64,000 bases of DNA from Bactericera cockerelli (lineage: Eukaryota; Arthropoda; Insecta; Hemiptera; Triozidae). The translations under genes and the position numbers were made by a program. Shown piece by piece: positions 1 through 10,989 of the stretch. Position 1 is the stretch's first letter. The number at the start of each line of letters is the position of its first letter. The stretch lies in contig CM044961.1 in assembly GCA_024516035.1 (NCBI GenBank), positions 5,383,022 through 5,447,021 of the forward strand, read 5' to 3'. The notes beneath the pieces were generated by a model. That model was given only the letters and a program-made list of their open reading frames with translations, did not search any database and had not been told where the DNA came from.

Positions 1-1119
1 TTTTTTCATACTTACATATTAGTTATTTTTGTCTTTGTTTGCTCTTTTACTTTCCTTATTTTCTACTTATTATGTAGTAATATAAGACTTGGTATCTCAC
101 GTGAAAATTAAGGATGTTTAGATATCCACCAGTGCATGAGGTAAACAAAAAATTCAAATAAATTGAACCAATCAGAGGCCGGGATTTGTTGAAAGAGGGA
201 CCATCAGCTGTTCAAAGTTGGACGCATAAATTTGTTCAATTCGTGATAGGTAAGGTTCCGTCTATGTTATATGATGTCAGTGGTACTTCTCTATTATCCT
301 CCCCCGCTGTTTTCTTCCCTGAAATTTCCTTCTAGTCCCTTCGTACTGTTTAGAGTTGAACGTAGTTCTTCAACAGTATGGTCATGGTCATATACGACCA
401 TACTGTTTTCTTTGAAGAATTAATAAAATAAAAATCTACCGACAGACCTTTTGATAAGAAATTTCCTTCTAGTCCAAATTTCCCAAATTCTATTCCAAAT
501 TGATTATTTTGTAGACTGACCATCGTTATAATTTGTTATTTTTTGTTGGTTGATATACTTGTGATTTTTGTTAGATTTATATTTTCTTTGGCATTTGTGC
601 ATTCTTTGTCTATTTTCGAGATCCTTTCATACTTAAAATGCCTCTCTTTCTCTCTCTATTTTCTTTCTATAACCACTGCATATGTTTGTCAATATCTTTA
701 TTCTGTTTTAAGTACTACTCTTCGCACTCTTGTTGCATATTCTTTATTTTCAACATTTTCCCCTTTTTTTTCAATCTCGTGATTTTTTTTTTTTTTCTTC
801 TGTTAATATTTTTAAAAAATCGTTACTTGGTCTTATCTTTGTCAATTTTTATTCTTCAGCTTTAATTATTGTCTTTTCTCTTTCTTTTGTTTTCTTACGT
901 ATCCATAAAAAATATGTTGTACCCTGCACTTTGAACTCTTTCTTTGTCATGTTTTTTTTTTTTTTTTTTTTAAACCTCATAAATCCCTTTGAGTAATAAC
1001 TATGCATCTGATCCACTCTGTAATTACCATCCACTTCTTTTTCTTTATCCTATTTTTTTAAATCCTGTATTCTTTCGTCTCATCACTATTTTTTGCAAAC
1101 ACCTATCTACCATTGCCCT
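1..1119. other. AT-rich non-coding stretch
   Basis: No gene seen. The open frames here are low-complexity Phe/Leu/Ser translations of T-rich DNA, with poly-T runs near 788-800 and 949-971. The stretch 190-285 resembles 14630-14700 and 21300-21375 (shared phrase CTATGTTATATGAT), so it is a fragment of a dispersed repeat. Confidence 0.6.
373..406. repeat. Short perfect hairpin
   Basis: Arms ACAGTATGGTC (373-383) and GACCATACTGT (396-406) are perfect reverse complements around a 12-base loop. Weaker pairing (TTCTTC with GAAGAA) extends it outwards. No gene is nearby, so it is probably the end of a small decayed element. Confidence 0.5.
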
Positions 1120-1122
1120 TTA

Positions 1123-1370
1123 GGGCCATATTATGAAACAGGATAAAAGTTGAGCTAAACCTGACACGCCCTCTTTTCTGAGTTTTCAACCAATCACAGC
1201 ACACTATAGGCAAGTTGAGGGATAGTGCCCACTTAGATAGTGTTGACTAATCTTTTTCCCATAAAATATATAAGACCTGTTTGACTGCTGGAGTAAAGGA
1301 ACTTTTCAGTCTTACCTCGGCAGTTTAAACAAGGTGTATTCTATTTTAATCCTGTTTTATAATTTGGCCC
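1123..1370. mobile_element. Palindromic MITE, PIF/Harbinger-like (copy 1)
   Basis: The left end GGGCCATATTATGAAACAGG is mirrored by a right end reading CCTGTTTTATAATTTGGCCC. Flanking triplets are TTA on the left and CTA on the right, fitting the 3-bp TWA target of PIF/Harbinger elements. It contains the family's internal CCAATCACAG box. About 100 bp of unrelated sequence (1245-1345) enlarges it over the ~150-bp copies elsewhere in the window. No transposase is encoded, so it would need one in trans. The family assignment is inferred from the ends and target site. Confidence 0.6.
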
Positions 1371-2160
1371 CTAATTTATAACACCTACCTATTCTGCCTT
1401 ATTTTTTGTTAGCACTCACTATCTCTTTCTCTCTAACACCACCTGCTCTGTCTTTCTGTTTCGGCTCTTTCCGCCTCTCTCTCTCTTCGTGCACCTTCGT
1501 TCTTGTTCGTGCTTCTTCGTTCTTGTTCGCACATCTTCGTAGATTGTCGGCTCGGATTGCGAATCGAGAAAGCGACAGGGGAGGATGTGAGCGCCCATTT
1601 TAAGCTCTCGTTGGACCAGGGGCGTGTCAAGCAGGTCATTTGAGGGCGGGCCCGTTCCGTGTGGCCTGAGGTGGTTCCTGGTTTCGACTGCCCTGTTGCA
1701 TTTCTAACACTACTCCGGCTAGGCTTTCTTAGTTCGGTTTTTAATAGACAATTAATAATTGTGAGGTACTGAACTTCTTATTTACAGCCATATTTCTAAA
1801 AATATTAGATATGAAAACATGACAAAGTAAATTTGAGCATTACTTACATTAATATTCGAATTTCTTATTAAACAAATCAGCATTGCAACTCAAAGAGGCA
1901 ATGTTGGAAGCATATTGTCAGTGCTTCCAATGAAAAGAGATGAGACCTTGTTTTACTTTTAAATAAAAATCTTTCCTTTTCTGATACTTACATTTAAATA
2001 TAGGAAACAGACCTTATTGAAAAATCCCGAATAAATGGGGCTTTTACTAGTGTTTTTTTTTTTTCTTTTTTTGATATATTTAAAAAAAATTCTCGTTCCC
2101 TGAGTTAAAAGATTATAGAAACTAGTATTTTTAAAACCACTTGTGTAGTAAAAAAAAAAA
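1371..2160. other. No gene; CT/GC-richer patch then AT-rich
   Basis: 1395-1720 is pyrimidine-rich then moderately GC-rich, with a short repeated phrase around CTTCGTTCTTGTTCG. 1721-2160 is AT-rich with no pattern. No frame longer than 70 codons looks protein-like. Confidence 0.5.
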
Positions 2161-2286
2161 AATTCTCCCCACCTTCAGCACAGATTTTTTATGTTTTGAA
2201 GGTGGGTATACCTCTCATTGTTTGTTGAAGATATTTATTTGTGAAATATAATAAATACATGGAAACTTTAAAAAAAAAAAAAAAAT
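2161..2286 (+). mobile_element. Retroposon 3' end with poly(A) tail
   Basis: About 115 bp containing AGGTGGGTATACC, CATTGTTTGTTGAAGAT and AATAAATACATGGAAACTTT, ending in a 15-A tail at 2270-2284. The same sequence lies inverted at 13116-13215, ending in a T run. A dispersed unit with AATAAA and a poly(A) tail is a LINE or retroposon 3' end; its parent element cannot be named. Confidence 0.6.
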
Positions 2287-3539
2287 AATAGTACGTGAAG
2301 GCGAGAGATAATTATCTCATGGCATTCTTGAGAATCCACTCTAAAACTATTTATTATTATTTACCTTTAAGCTATTCCCTTTTACAATATGGATACATAA
2401 TTAGTCGGAAGTGCTTGAATCGCTCCAACAACAACTCAATTCTTTATGGATTCATAATGTCATGTCCACCAAGGTCTACACCACCCCACCTATTCAGGGG
2501 AGGATTTTATTTCCTGTTTTCTTCACAGACTAAGGGAATTATGTCACTTCTCCACTAGTCGAAAATCTCGTCCTTTTCATGTAGAATAAAGGCTGTGAAA
2601 GGTAAACTCCTACTCCTTGTTTTGTCTGACCCCTTGACCTGTATAAAGATGACAATGCTAACGTTATGTGTTATTGGTATGATGACCTTGCAATGCCCCC
2701 ACCCAAAAAAAATGGCTGCACTTTTCTTCCTCCAATCTCACATCACCTCCTTCTGGACTTGACCCCGCCCATTTTATATTTCAGTGTGTTCTGGATGCGA
2801 CCCCTGTGTTTTGGAGATATGACCCAGCCTTTCGTGTTTTGGAGATATGACCTCGTGTCTTGCTGTTGTAGATGTACCTAATTTATCTAATTATCTATTA
2901 AAAATGAATGATTAATTTTATTTCATTACGTAATGATTAATTTTATTTCGTTTCATAATAATTAATTTATTTAGTTCTTGTCCAAATAGCTTTGACAAAA
3001 CCTGAAATGATCATAAGCTAAAGGTGAATCGCGACCAGATCCTGATTGGTTTAATAATCAAACATACTTTAAACACATCTTGGTTTAAATTAAGTTTAAG
3101 CTAGACTTTGACCTGTACCATGAATGTCTTTTCAATTTCATCCTTTCCTACTTTCCTTACCTAGCTAAAAAAAGGAAATGATTTCCAACTAACGTCCTAT
3201 ATCATATTATCCTATACTTCATCATTTTTCTTTTTTTTTTTTAATCTCTGTTCACTAGATAATGCTGCAATTACGTAAACAGTTTGAGGACACTGCATAC
3301 ACTAAAATTATATCCAGCCCTCTCTACATCTTTGTTTAAATTGTTCCAAAGTGGGATCGAGATCAAAATTTGCACTGTACAATAAATTTTAAATATTATT
3401 AGAGAGGAGATGATGGTGATTCAGGTCACAGGAGAATAGTTTTGGTATATGTCATGAAGATTAAAATAGTTGAGGACACATACTACGTACTCATGTCGTG
3501 AAGACAATAGCGAGGTACTATTGTAGCGCTGAACGTGTT
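2287..3539. other. No gene seen; unique AT-rich DNA
   Basis: Only short spurious frames. A small direct repeat (ATGATTAATTTTATTTC twice, 2904-2950) is the only structure noticed. Confidence 0.5.
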
Positions 3540-4545
3540 AAGGTAGAAGGAAAGAAAAAGGTTTGTTGGAAGGAAATTATGAGAGAGATGTTGTAATGTG
3601 ATGAAAAGGTCAGGGAAGAATGGAGAACGAAATAATCGAAAAGAGAAAAATAGTTGAGTAGAAGGAGAGACTAAGTTGGAGGGGAATAGGATTGAGGAGG
3701 AAGATATTGTAAAGGAGAAAGATTGAGGGTAGATGTATGAAAAATGAGGAGAGGGAAGAATAGGAGAGACGAAAACGTCGAATGGAAGAAAAATAGGTTG
3801 AGGTAGAAGAGAGACTAACGTTTGGGAGGAGGAAAAAGGAGTGAGGAAGTTGGTGTTTAAAGGAGGAAAAGGATTTAGGGAGGGAGATGTTGTAAAGAGT
3901 GATGAAAAAGGAGAAGAGGGAAGAATAGGAGAGACGAAAACGTCGAGAGGAAAAAAGAAATGATTGAGGTAGAGAAGAAAAATTTTGAGGAGGAATAGTA
4001 TGAGGGAGTAGATTTGTAAAGGAGGAAAGGATAGGAGGGAGATGTTGTAAAGAGTGATGAAAAAAGAGAGAGGGAAGAATAGGAGAGACGAAAACGCGAA
4101 GGAAGAAAAAATAGATTGAGGTAGAAGGGAGAGAAGAAATTGGGAGGAGGAATAGGAGTGAGGGAGTTAGTTTGTAAAGGAGGAGAAGGATTTAGGGAGG
4201 GAGATGTTGTAAAGGTGATGAAAAAAGAGGAGAGGGAAGAATAGGAGAGACGAAAACATCGAGAGGAAAAAAAGAAATGTTGAGGTAGGAAGAAAAATTA
4301 TTGGGAGGAGGAATAGGAGTGAGGGAGGTAGATATTGTGAAAGGAGGAGAGGAATTTAGGGAGGGAGATGTTGTAAAGAGTGATGAAAAAAGAGAGAGGG
4401 AAGAATAGGAGAGACGAAAACGTCGAGAGGAAAAAAAAGAAATTGATTGAGGTAGAGAAGAAAAATTGGAGGAGGAATAGGAGTGAGGGAGGTAGATATT
4501 GTAAAGGAGAAGAAGGAATGAGGGAGGAAGATGTTGTAAAAGTGT
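3540..4545. repeat. GA-rich satellite, ~162-bp period
   Basis: The phrase GGGAAGAATAGGAGAGACGA recurs at about 3753, 3918, 4072, 4234 and 4398, spacing 154-165 bp. Each period also has GGGAGATGTTGTAAAG and TTGAGGTAGA. Units are purine-rich on the + strand, differ by small indels, and become more diverged towards 3540. No coding potential. Confidence 0.8.
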
Positions 4546-4645
4546 GACGTCATACTATGGCCCAGCTCCTGGAGGCTCCATTAACCTCAATTCCAAAGAG
4601 AAATGTTCACTGGAAGCTCTGGAAAAAAATACGTTCTTGCTTTCA

Positions 4646-4795
4646 ACCGACCTCAGTAGCTTGATCGATAGGGCGGTGGACTTGTAACCTGGAGGTCGGT
4701 GGTTCAAGTCCCGGTTGTAGCGTAGATTTAGTAAAGCGAGTTTATTGAGTAGTTGTGATATCACGAAAGTGATTAACACAGATATGAAAACTTTA
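4646..4795 (+). mobile_element. S1 tRNA-derived SINE
   Basis: The tRNA-like head has a box A region (TAGCTTGATCGATAGGGCGG) and box B (GGTTCAAGTCC), followed by a body ending in GTGATATCACGAAAGTGATT. At least nine other copies lie in this window. The head looks like an internal Pol III promoter; the anticodon-position TGT suggests tRNA-Thr ancestry, weakly. Not a functional tRNA: the 3' acceptor arm runs into the SINE body. Confidence 0.8.
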
Positions 4796-4915
4796 TTCTG
4801 GCTTTCCTCTCTATGGTTATTATTTTCATATAAATTTTTATTAAGAGACCATAGTAATGTACAATATTTACAGTATAAAATTAAGAGAAAAAAAATAAAT
4901 GAAAAGATTGTTTGA

Positions 4916-5013
4916 AAAATAAATAAATAAATAACAAAGAAGAAAATAATACTATTGTCCTAACTAAGGGCGGGGTTATTGCCTGCGGCAATCTCTTCCA
5001 CCCAACCCTTTTT
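4916..5013 (-). mobile_element. Retroposon 3'-end fragment (AATAAA family)
   Basis: Reverse-strand match to the unit at 13374-13552 and 45583-45770: GGGTGGAAGAGATTGCC, then AACCCCGCCCTTAG and GGACA. Part of a dispersed 3' end with a poly(A)-like tail (AAATAAATAAAT on the - strand of the parent copies). Confidence 0.6.
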
Positions 5014-5057
5014 TTTCTAGTTTGGGTTTCAGAACTATGCTTCTTTTGTTGTTGTTA

Positions 5058-5207
5058 GTTATCATAATATTAAATTTGTGTTGATCACAATTGTGTTATC
5101 ACAACTACTAGAACTAGTTTTACTAAATCTTTGCTTAAATTCCGAATTGAGCCACCGACCTCCAGATTACAAGGCCGCCGCCTTATCGATCAGCTACCAA
5201 GGTCGGT
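5058..5207 (-). mobile_element. S1 SINE, diverged
   Basis: Reverse-complement S1 copy: head at 5150-5207 with CCACCGACCTCCAG and TTATCGATCAGCTACC, tail at 5058-5110. More diverged than the copy at 4646 and inverted to it. Confidence 0.75.
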
Positions 5208-5224
5208 ATGACGTAAAAAGTTTA

Positions 5225-5438
5225 AATAATAATAATAATATCGCCTTTTTTATACTGCCCGATAGGACTATTAAAGTCCCATTATTCCAGCAGTAAGCCC
5301 AAGACATACCTATTATTATGTGGTAAAAATCCCAAATGGGAGGATAACTTGTCATGTCCCGGCTGGGTTTCGAACCCACGACCTCTGGAACTTCTGGATT
5401 CACAGAGTGCCGCCTTTACCACTGAGCTACCGGGACAG
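5225..5438 (-). mobile_element. S2 tRNA-derived SINE, well preserved
   Basis: Read on the - strand it opens with CCCGGTAGCTCAGTGGTAAA (box A), has box B in GGGTTCGAAACCC, then a body with GACATGACAAGTTATCCTCC and GGGCAGTATAAA, and an (ATT)n end. It nearly matches the copies at 29051 and 19292, so this subfamily is young. It directly abuts the S1 copy on its left. Confidence 0.85.
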
Positions 5439-5463
5439 AAAGTTGGTCTGTTGACGCGAAATA

Positions 5464-5702
5464 CTGTCCCAGTAGCTTAGTGATCGAGGCCTAATGCTAA
5501 CAAGATGTCAGCATACAAACAGAATAATAATAATATCATCTGATTTAGCTCAGTATACAAGGGTTCGAAACCCAGCCGGGACATGACAAGTTATCCTCCC
5601 ATTTGTGATTTTGACTATATAATAATGAGTCTTGGACTTACTGTTGTAATAATGGGACTTATTAGTACTGATGGGATAGTATAAACAAGGCGATATTATT
5701 AA
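5464..5702 (+). mobile_element. S2 SINE, head rearranged
   Basis: The head starts CCAGTAGCTTAGTGATCGAG but is interrupted by about 75 bp. The rest resumes at GGGTTCGAAACCCAGCCGGG (5563) and runs through the body to GGCGATATTATT. It faces the previous copy. Confidence 0.65.
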
Positions 5703-5719
5703 TCAAAGATACTTGCGTA

Positions 5720-5962
5720 GCCAGCCTCCGTGGCGTAATGGTTGTGACTACTGCCGTAGTCCAGAGTTCCCGAGTTCAACTCGCGGTTGGAGCAGACTTT
5801 TCGAAGAAAATCTGTTTCATCCAAACACGTGAGGCTGGCATTTCCGGCCCAACCAGGCTGGGTGAGGTTAATGTGGGTAGCTGGTACGATTCCCAGCGAA
5901 TGGAGGGTAAAACCCCGTCCTGACTATCTATCTCAGTCAGGACGTTAAAACCAAATAGAATC
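5720..5962 (+). mobile_element. tRNA-headed SINE sharing the 5S-SINE body
   Basis: 5720-5800 is tRNA-like: CCTCCGTGGCGTAATGG as box A region and GAGTTCAACTC as box B region. From about 5830 it matches the body of the 5S-rRNA-headed SINEs at 53855 and 18804: GAGGCTGGCATT, CAGGCTGGGTGAGGTTAATG, GCGAATGGAGGGTAAAACCC and GACGTTAAA. Two unrelated Pol III heads are therefore attached to the same body. Confidence 0.65.
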
Positions 5963-6859
5963 AACTGGTCACAATAGATCTAATTAGGTCGCAGTGTTAA
6001 TTGTAAGGGTTTCACTGAAAACCCTGCAACCAGGTCAGATAATAATAATAATAATACTTGCGTAGTGAAATTAAGAGGAAATTACCAAGTCTGAGTGTAG
6101 GTAACCAAAGTAAAGAGTGGTCCACAAATAGTATAAATGTTATTGGGGCAGGGACGTATGACATATTGGAGAAGTCCTTCTTAACTTGAATTGTACTTAA
6201 TTGAAAAAGAATATTTTTTTTTACAAACTATTTCGTTGTTGTTAAAATAAAATGAAATTTAGTTTTTAGGCTTCTCAAAAATTGTCTACGAACAAAGAAC
6301 AATTAGAATAACCTTTTGAGCCAATACAAAAGTACGTTTCCTCTCCCTCATTCCCTCTTAGTCCCGTCAAAAATCCAGTCTCCTTGTGGCTTGTGGCGCC
6401 GAGTTCCGGCCCAAAACGGTGTGCGGCAATGCCTCAGTGTGTAGCGTAGGGTTAGGAAAGCTAAATATAGGGCCATGCCTTGGGCCGTAACTCGTGCGCA
6501 GACCTTCATCCTACTCTCCATAACAGGTATAGAATGTACCCTAACACCATGCGCACAACTGGTATAGAATGTGTACTCTAACACCGCGCGCACAAACACA
6601 ATTTCGACTCTCAGTTCAAACTCGGAAATCAATCCGTCCGCCATGCAATGTTTTACTTTCGTATGTTGATGCAATCACTAATCGAATTGTGTTTTCTTTT
6701 CTGTTCAATCTCTAACCCCTCCCCTCCTGCATCTCAAAAAAATCCTCCGATCTTCATCCCCCCCCAAAAAAAAACTTCTGTCGAAATCTCGACCGTCAAA
6801 ACCTTGACCGAAACCCTTGACCATCCATCGCCCAAATCTCGACGGCCAAATCCTTGATC
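5963..6859. other. No gene seen
   Basis: AT-rich to 6350, then mixed composition. An imperfect duplication of GGTATAGAATGT (6524 and 6562) is present. The open frames are not protein-like. Confidence 0.45.
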
Positions 6860-7070
6860 GCCCAAATCTCGATCGCCTTGACCGACGCACGCTTTGACCT
6901 CGTCACGTGCCTGACCGTCACATGATCGCCTTGACCAACGCTCCTTTTGACCTCATCGCCTGACCGTCACTGGTTCGCCTTGAACGACGCTTGACCCCGT
7001 CGCCTGACCGTCACATGATCGCCTTGACCGTTGCTCGCCTTGACCGTCACTCGGCTTGACCGTTGCCGTC
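6860..7070. repeat. Degenerate short tandem repeat (CGCCTTGACCGTCAC)
   Basis: About ten imperfect copies of a ~15-25 bp unit around GCCTTGACC and GACCGTCAC, each CpG-containing, in an otherwise AT-rich region. This locally raises GC content. No function can be assigned. Confidence 0.6.
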
Positions 7071-7804
7071 CTAGTAAGGAAAAACCTCGAGCAAAAGCTC
7101 AAGTTCAAGTACTTCACCAACAACTACTATCACCAGACCTATTCGTCCAGCTCCCCCCCTCAAAGGCCCCCCCGGACGAAGAAAGTTGTGCCGCCCCCCC
7201 AGCTGATGCCTGTACAGTAAAGGGCGCCCCCCAGGTACTTCGAACACGGCCGCCCTAAGGGGCCTTCCTTGTTCTGTGTGGTCCCCCAAAGCCGTATGTG
7301 GTCCCCCCAATGCATAGTCGACAATGGAAGAATTTAATCTTGATATTAATCGGTCATTATTAGAGACAACCAAATGCCAAGGAGCCATACAATTTACCAT
7401 TGTATTTACTTAAAATAAGTGCCACTTCTTCTTCTCCCTTGTCTTTATCCCATATTAGCTTATGTTGCTTTTGGGGTCGGCATTGTTCAACCTCATGGTT
7501 GAGGTTGGTAGGGTGGAGCACGTTTTTCATGGCTGGACGCCCTTCCTAACTTTTTTAATTTAAAATAAGTGCCACTATACAGTAAAATAAAGTTCCATAA
7601 TTTGGGAAAATAAATGCCATATTTTGGTTGTCTCTGATTAATGCTCGGTTTAAACAAAATTGTCTGTTGAATTCTCGATCGAACCTCCAGGGCGATTATG
7701 CAACTGAGGTTGAGAGGTTGTGTCTGTAGAGAACTCTTGCTAAGTGGTGCTGTTGGTACTTGACCAATGACCAACCTTGTTCTTTAACTTTTTCTTGGAG
7801 AAAT
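7071..7804. other. No gene seen
   Basis: 7130-7260 is C-rich. AAAATAAGTGCCACT occurs at 7411 and again at 7562, a minor direct repeat. No convincing frame. Confidence 0.45.
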
Positions 7805-7950
7805 TTTGACATGGATTTGTCCTTAGTCATAACATTGACATGGAGTTGTCCTAAGTCATAACATTGACATGGAATTGTCCTTAGTCATAACATTGACATG
7901 GAGTTGTCCTAAGTCATAACATTGACATGAACTCAGCATGGAGTTGTCCT
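7805..7950. repeat. 29-bp minisatellite
   Basis: About 4.5 copies of a 29-bp unit built on CATTGACATGGAGTTGTCCT followed by AAGTCATAA. Alternate units read TCCTTAGTC and TCCTAAGTC, suggesting amplification as a 58-bp dimer. Confidence 0.8.
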
Positions 7951-8271
7951 ATCGGTCACACCTCTCTCGCTCACGGCAGTCTAACGCTTCTGAGTTGCAG
8001 TTAGAATCTGTTAGATGAGCTATTAATCTTGAAATCGTGTTCTCCCTGTTGTGAATCAACTAACCTAACATTTGTTGTTGTTTTTTGTTTTGTTTTTTTG
8101 ATATTTTGGTGTCAAAAAAAGAAAATAGTTTCCTGTCAACTAATGTTTGTTTTTTTTTTTTGTTTTTTTTTCATTTGTGTCTTTTAAAAAAATGGTTTTA
8201 TAATCATGAACGATTGTGTTCTGAAAATTTTCGTCGTTTAGGATTTATAAGCCAAAAAAAGCATGAAACTA

Positions 8272-8437
8272 TCGCGGTAGCTCAGTGGTCAAGTCTGTCT
8301 TGTAATCAAGAGGTCACAGGTTCGCATTTGAAATTTCGACCCACAATAATACGTCTTGAGCTTACCTACTGCTGGAATAATTGGACTCAATAGTCCTAAT
8401 TGGGCAGTATAAATGAGGCAATATTATTATGATTAAA
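8272..8437 (+). mobile_element. S2-type SINE, 3' body deleted
   Basis: Head CGCGGTAGCTCAGTGGTCAA, then TCACAGGTTCGCATTTG in place of a good box B. It passes to CACAATAATACGTCTTGAGC and GGGCAGTATAAATGAGGC, lacking the ~45 bp that contain GACATGACAAGTTATCC in other copies. Confidence 0.7.
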
Positions 8438-8669
8438 AAAAATTGACCCCTGCTGGAGAAGAAACACAGAATTATTTCCAGATGGTCTTCTGGAAAATTT
8501 TTAGACATTAGCCCACGTTATTCTGAGTTAGCCCATCTTTCACTGAAGACTTTCAGGTCTAGTTTTACTAGACTATTGTAAGTCTGTATAAAATTTTCTA
8601 AATTTCCCCCTCTTCCCCCATCTAATACTGTTTATTACTTTCTATTACTTATTATTACTTTCTACTACC

Positions 8670-8797
8670 TATAAGAAAGTATTGTTTTCGGTCGGTTTTT
8701 TCGAAATTGAGCTGATTTCTGGACGAATCAGACTCTCCTGATTATCAGCTCAATTTGACCGAAAGTTTACCGATTACAATACTTTCTATACCTTATA
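8670..8797. repeat. Long imperfect hairpin (foldback)
   Basis: The left arm begins TATAAGAAAGTATTGTTTTC and includes AATTGAGCTGA. The right arm contains CAGCTCAATTTGACCGAAAG and ends AATACTTTCTATA. Arms are about 48 bp, mostly paired, around a ~30-bp centre. The AAGAAAGTATTG end resembles the AAGGAAAGTATTG ends of the 9791 element family, so this may be a solo foldback derivative. Confidence 0.6.
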
Positions 8798-9014
8798 GTG
8801 ATATAGATTTTTATTTCTTAATTTTACATATTAACGGAGGTATACCCCGTGATTAATACTGTTTTGCATTTCAGACTTCTTCACACAGGTAATTTAAAGG
8901 CGTACTGCGTGTGTCAACTAACCCGAGTTATTTCATTTCTATTAATCCTGACTTGTTGTTAAACTTCTCATGCTCTTACTGGTATGCGTTAACATCGGCT
9001 GAAAATTGAAAAAA
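8798..9014. other. No gene seen
   Basis: AT-rich spacer with no recognised repeat. Confidence 0.4.
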
Positions 9015-9160
9015 GTTATCATATTATTGTGTGAATCACTTACGTGATATCACAACTACTCAAACTCGCTTCCCTAAATCCACGCTGAAACCGGGACTTG
9101 AACCACCGACCTCCAGGTTACAAGTCCATCGCCTTATCATTCAAGCTACTGAGGTCGGCT
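9015..9160 (-). mobile_element. S1 SINE
   Basis: Reverse-strand S1 copy, tail at 9015-9060 (TACGTGATATCACAACTACT) and head at 9100-9160 (GACTTGAACCACCGACCTCC). Box B is intact. Confidence 0.8.
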
Positions 9161-9275
9161 GAAAATTGAAAATGTACTTAAGAAACTGAAATTATTCAAA
9201 GGACGTTCAGTAAACATTATTATTATTATTTAATTATTTATTATTAGGACATAATTATGTACAAAAATAATAATC

Positions 9276-9442
9276 TTCATCATAGGGTGGCGTCATCGTG
9301 ACGAAGGTAGCCAGACAGTGGAGTAATGATTCAGCACTTCTACCACTGTCTACAAGGAGGCTTATAATTGAAAAGGGCCCCCAGAACCAAGCCAATGCTG
9401 GTCTACTCCCTGTTTATAGTCCCCCAGCTAGACCAAATAGTT
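9276..9442 (+). repeat. Dispersed element with one 38-bp minisatellite unit
   Basis: Shares GGTGGCGTCATCGTGA, AGCCAGACAGTGG and CTTCTACCACTGTCT with 38760-38885 and, inverted, 34580-34690. It carries one copy of the 38-bp unit (TGCTGGTCTACTCCCTGTTT) that is present 4 times at 34433 and 9 times at 38886. Confidence 0.75.
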
Positions 9443-9790
9443 ATATATACATAAAATTAAAATCATAAAAGATACATAAATCCAGAAATATTATTGCTTG
9501 CGTCTCATTACCTTACTCGTCACGGTAAAAAAAAATAATAAAAATAGTATTAAATATAATAATAATAATAAAAACCCGTCACGATATCCCACTCCAGCCC
9601 CACTTTGACAGTTGCATGTCGCATTCATGTTTCCTAAGCAGATCAGACGGTTTTATGACAAATTATTACCGTGCAGTAGAAATCATGCTTACTTGTTCGA
9701 GCATTTTAAATGTAAATTGAACTTGGAAAGTTCTGTTAAACCAATAGAACTACGGGAAACAATTGACAAAGTTGAGTACCTATTCATTTT

Positions 9791-10369
9791 ACTTTCCTTA
9801 TCCTTTAGAAAGGAGTAATGGAATTACTCTACATTTTCGATAGGCAGTTTTCAGTGCCAAAACACGTTTTAGGGTCTCCAGGGCCTAAATTTCATAGTTT
9901 CAGTCATTGTTGGTCCGGTGTCGGTCTGTCTGTAACAAATATCTCAAGAATGGCATGAGCTAGACTCTGAAATTCAGTACAGAGTCAAAAATATACAGAG
10001 GACACAGCACGAAACTTGAAAATCGGTACCGCCATGACGACCTTTCGACCGTCATTTGGCGACGTTTGGCCGTTCTGGCTAAACGGTAAGAATTATGACA
10101 ATTTTATAGGAAAAAAGTTTTCTTGTAATAAAGAAATAATGGGGTTTATTCTGATCATTTTTTTATATCTTGAACTTTTCGGAACACGGCCCAATTACCG
10201 GTATTTTGGGGCCCACCTAGGACTAACTTTTTTACTATTCACACAAGATAGGGGTTGTGACATATCGAATACAATGTTTTGAGTAGCTGATTACGAATTG
10301 ACATTAATTTTAAATACCCTTACGGAGTCACCATGGTAAAATTCGACTTATTCAAGGGATAAGGAAAGT
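9791..10369. mobile_element. Non-autonomous element with ACTTTCCTTATCC ends
   Basis: The left end ACTTTCCTTATCC and the right end GGATAAGGAAAGT are exact inverted repeats bounding 579 bp. There is no coding capacity. Inner sequence includes GTCGGTCTGTCTGTAAC. Fragments of the family lie at 12325-12352, 45113-45238, 45839-45895 and 50860-51000. It could be a DNA transposon with short TIRs; a tRNA-headed copy at 44931 shares its right ~150 bp, so another transposition mode is possible. Confidence 0.6.
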
Positions 10370-10482
10370 CGTGTGATATCACACAGATTTTTAATTTGAA
10401 ATGTGAACATTGTTTTTCCGAGCTAGAGTACCTATTCCCTTTCAATATAAAATGTATTTATGTTCTACATAATAATAATATC

Positions 10483-10643
10483 ACCGACCTCAGTATCTCG
10501 ATCGATAAGGCGCCGGGCTTGTAACCTGTAGGTCGATGGTTCAAGTCCCATGTTCAACGAAGATTTAGTAAAGTGAGTTTGAGTAGTTGTGACATCACGA
10601 AAGCTATGAACACAATATGATAACTTTTAATAATAATAATGAG
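10483..10643 (+). mobile_element. S1 SINE
   Basis: S1 copy with ACCGACCTCAG start, box B ATGGTTCAAGTCCC, body GTTTGAGTAGTTGTGACATC and an (AAT)n-like end. Box A is slightly decayed (GTATCTCGATCG). Confidence 0.8.
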
Positions 10644-10821
10644 GCTTTCTTTCTTAAGCCGATGTTTTTGCGTACCAAACTAACTGTTACTTAATTCCGT
10701 GTTTATACAGGGTGGTTCGTGACCATTATGGATCTCAGATATGGGATACACTTTGCTTAAGTTTTTAAAATGAATTCTTCATTTTTTAATCATAGTTCTG
10801 TGCTGTCTTATTTGAACGGTT

Positions 10822-10977
10822 GGGACCGAATTATGAATAGATTTAATCTAAGTGGAAACTATCCCTTAACACGCCCTCTAGTGGGAATGTCAACCAATCA
10901 CAGCGCACTATAGTGAGCTGATAGTGTCCACTAAGAATAAATCTAATCCTGTTTCATAATTCGGCCCTTAATCAGTC
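10822..10977. mobile_element. Palindromic MITE, Harbinger-like (short form)
   Basis: The ends GGGACCGAATTATGAA and TTTCATAATTCGGCCC are inverted repeats. The inner arms TAATCTAAGTGGA/TCCACTAAGAATAA also pair, so almost the whole 156 bp folds back. It carries the CCAATCACAGCGC box and is one of the cleanest short-form copies in the window. Confidence 0.7.
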
Positions 10978-10989
10978 CCGAGAGTTAGT

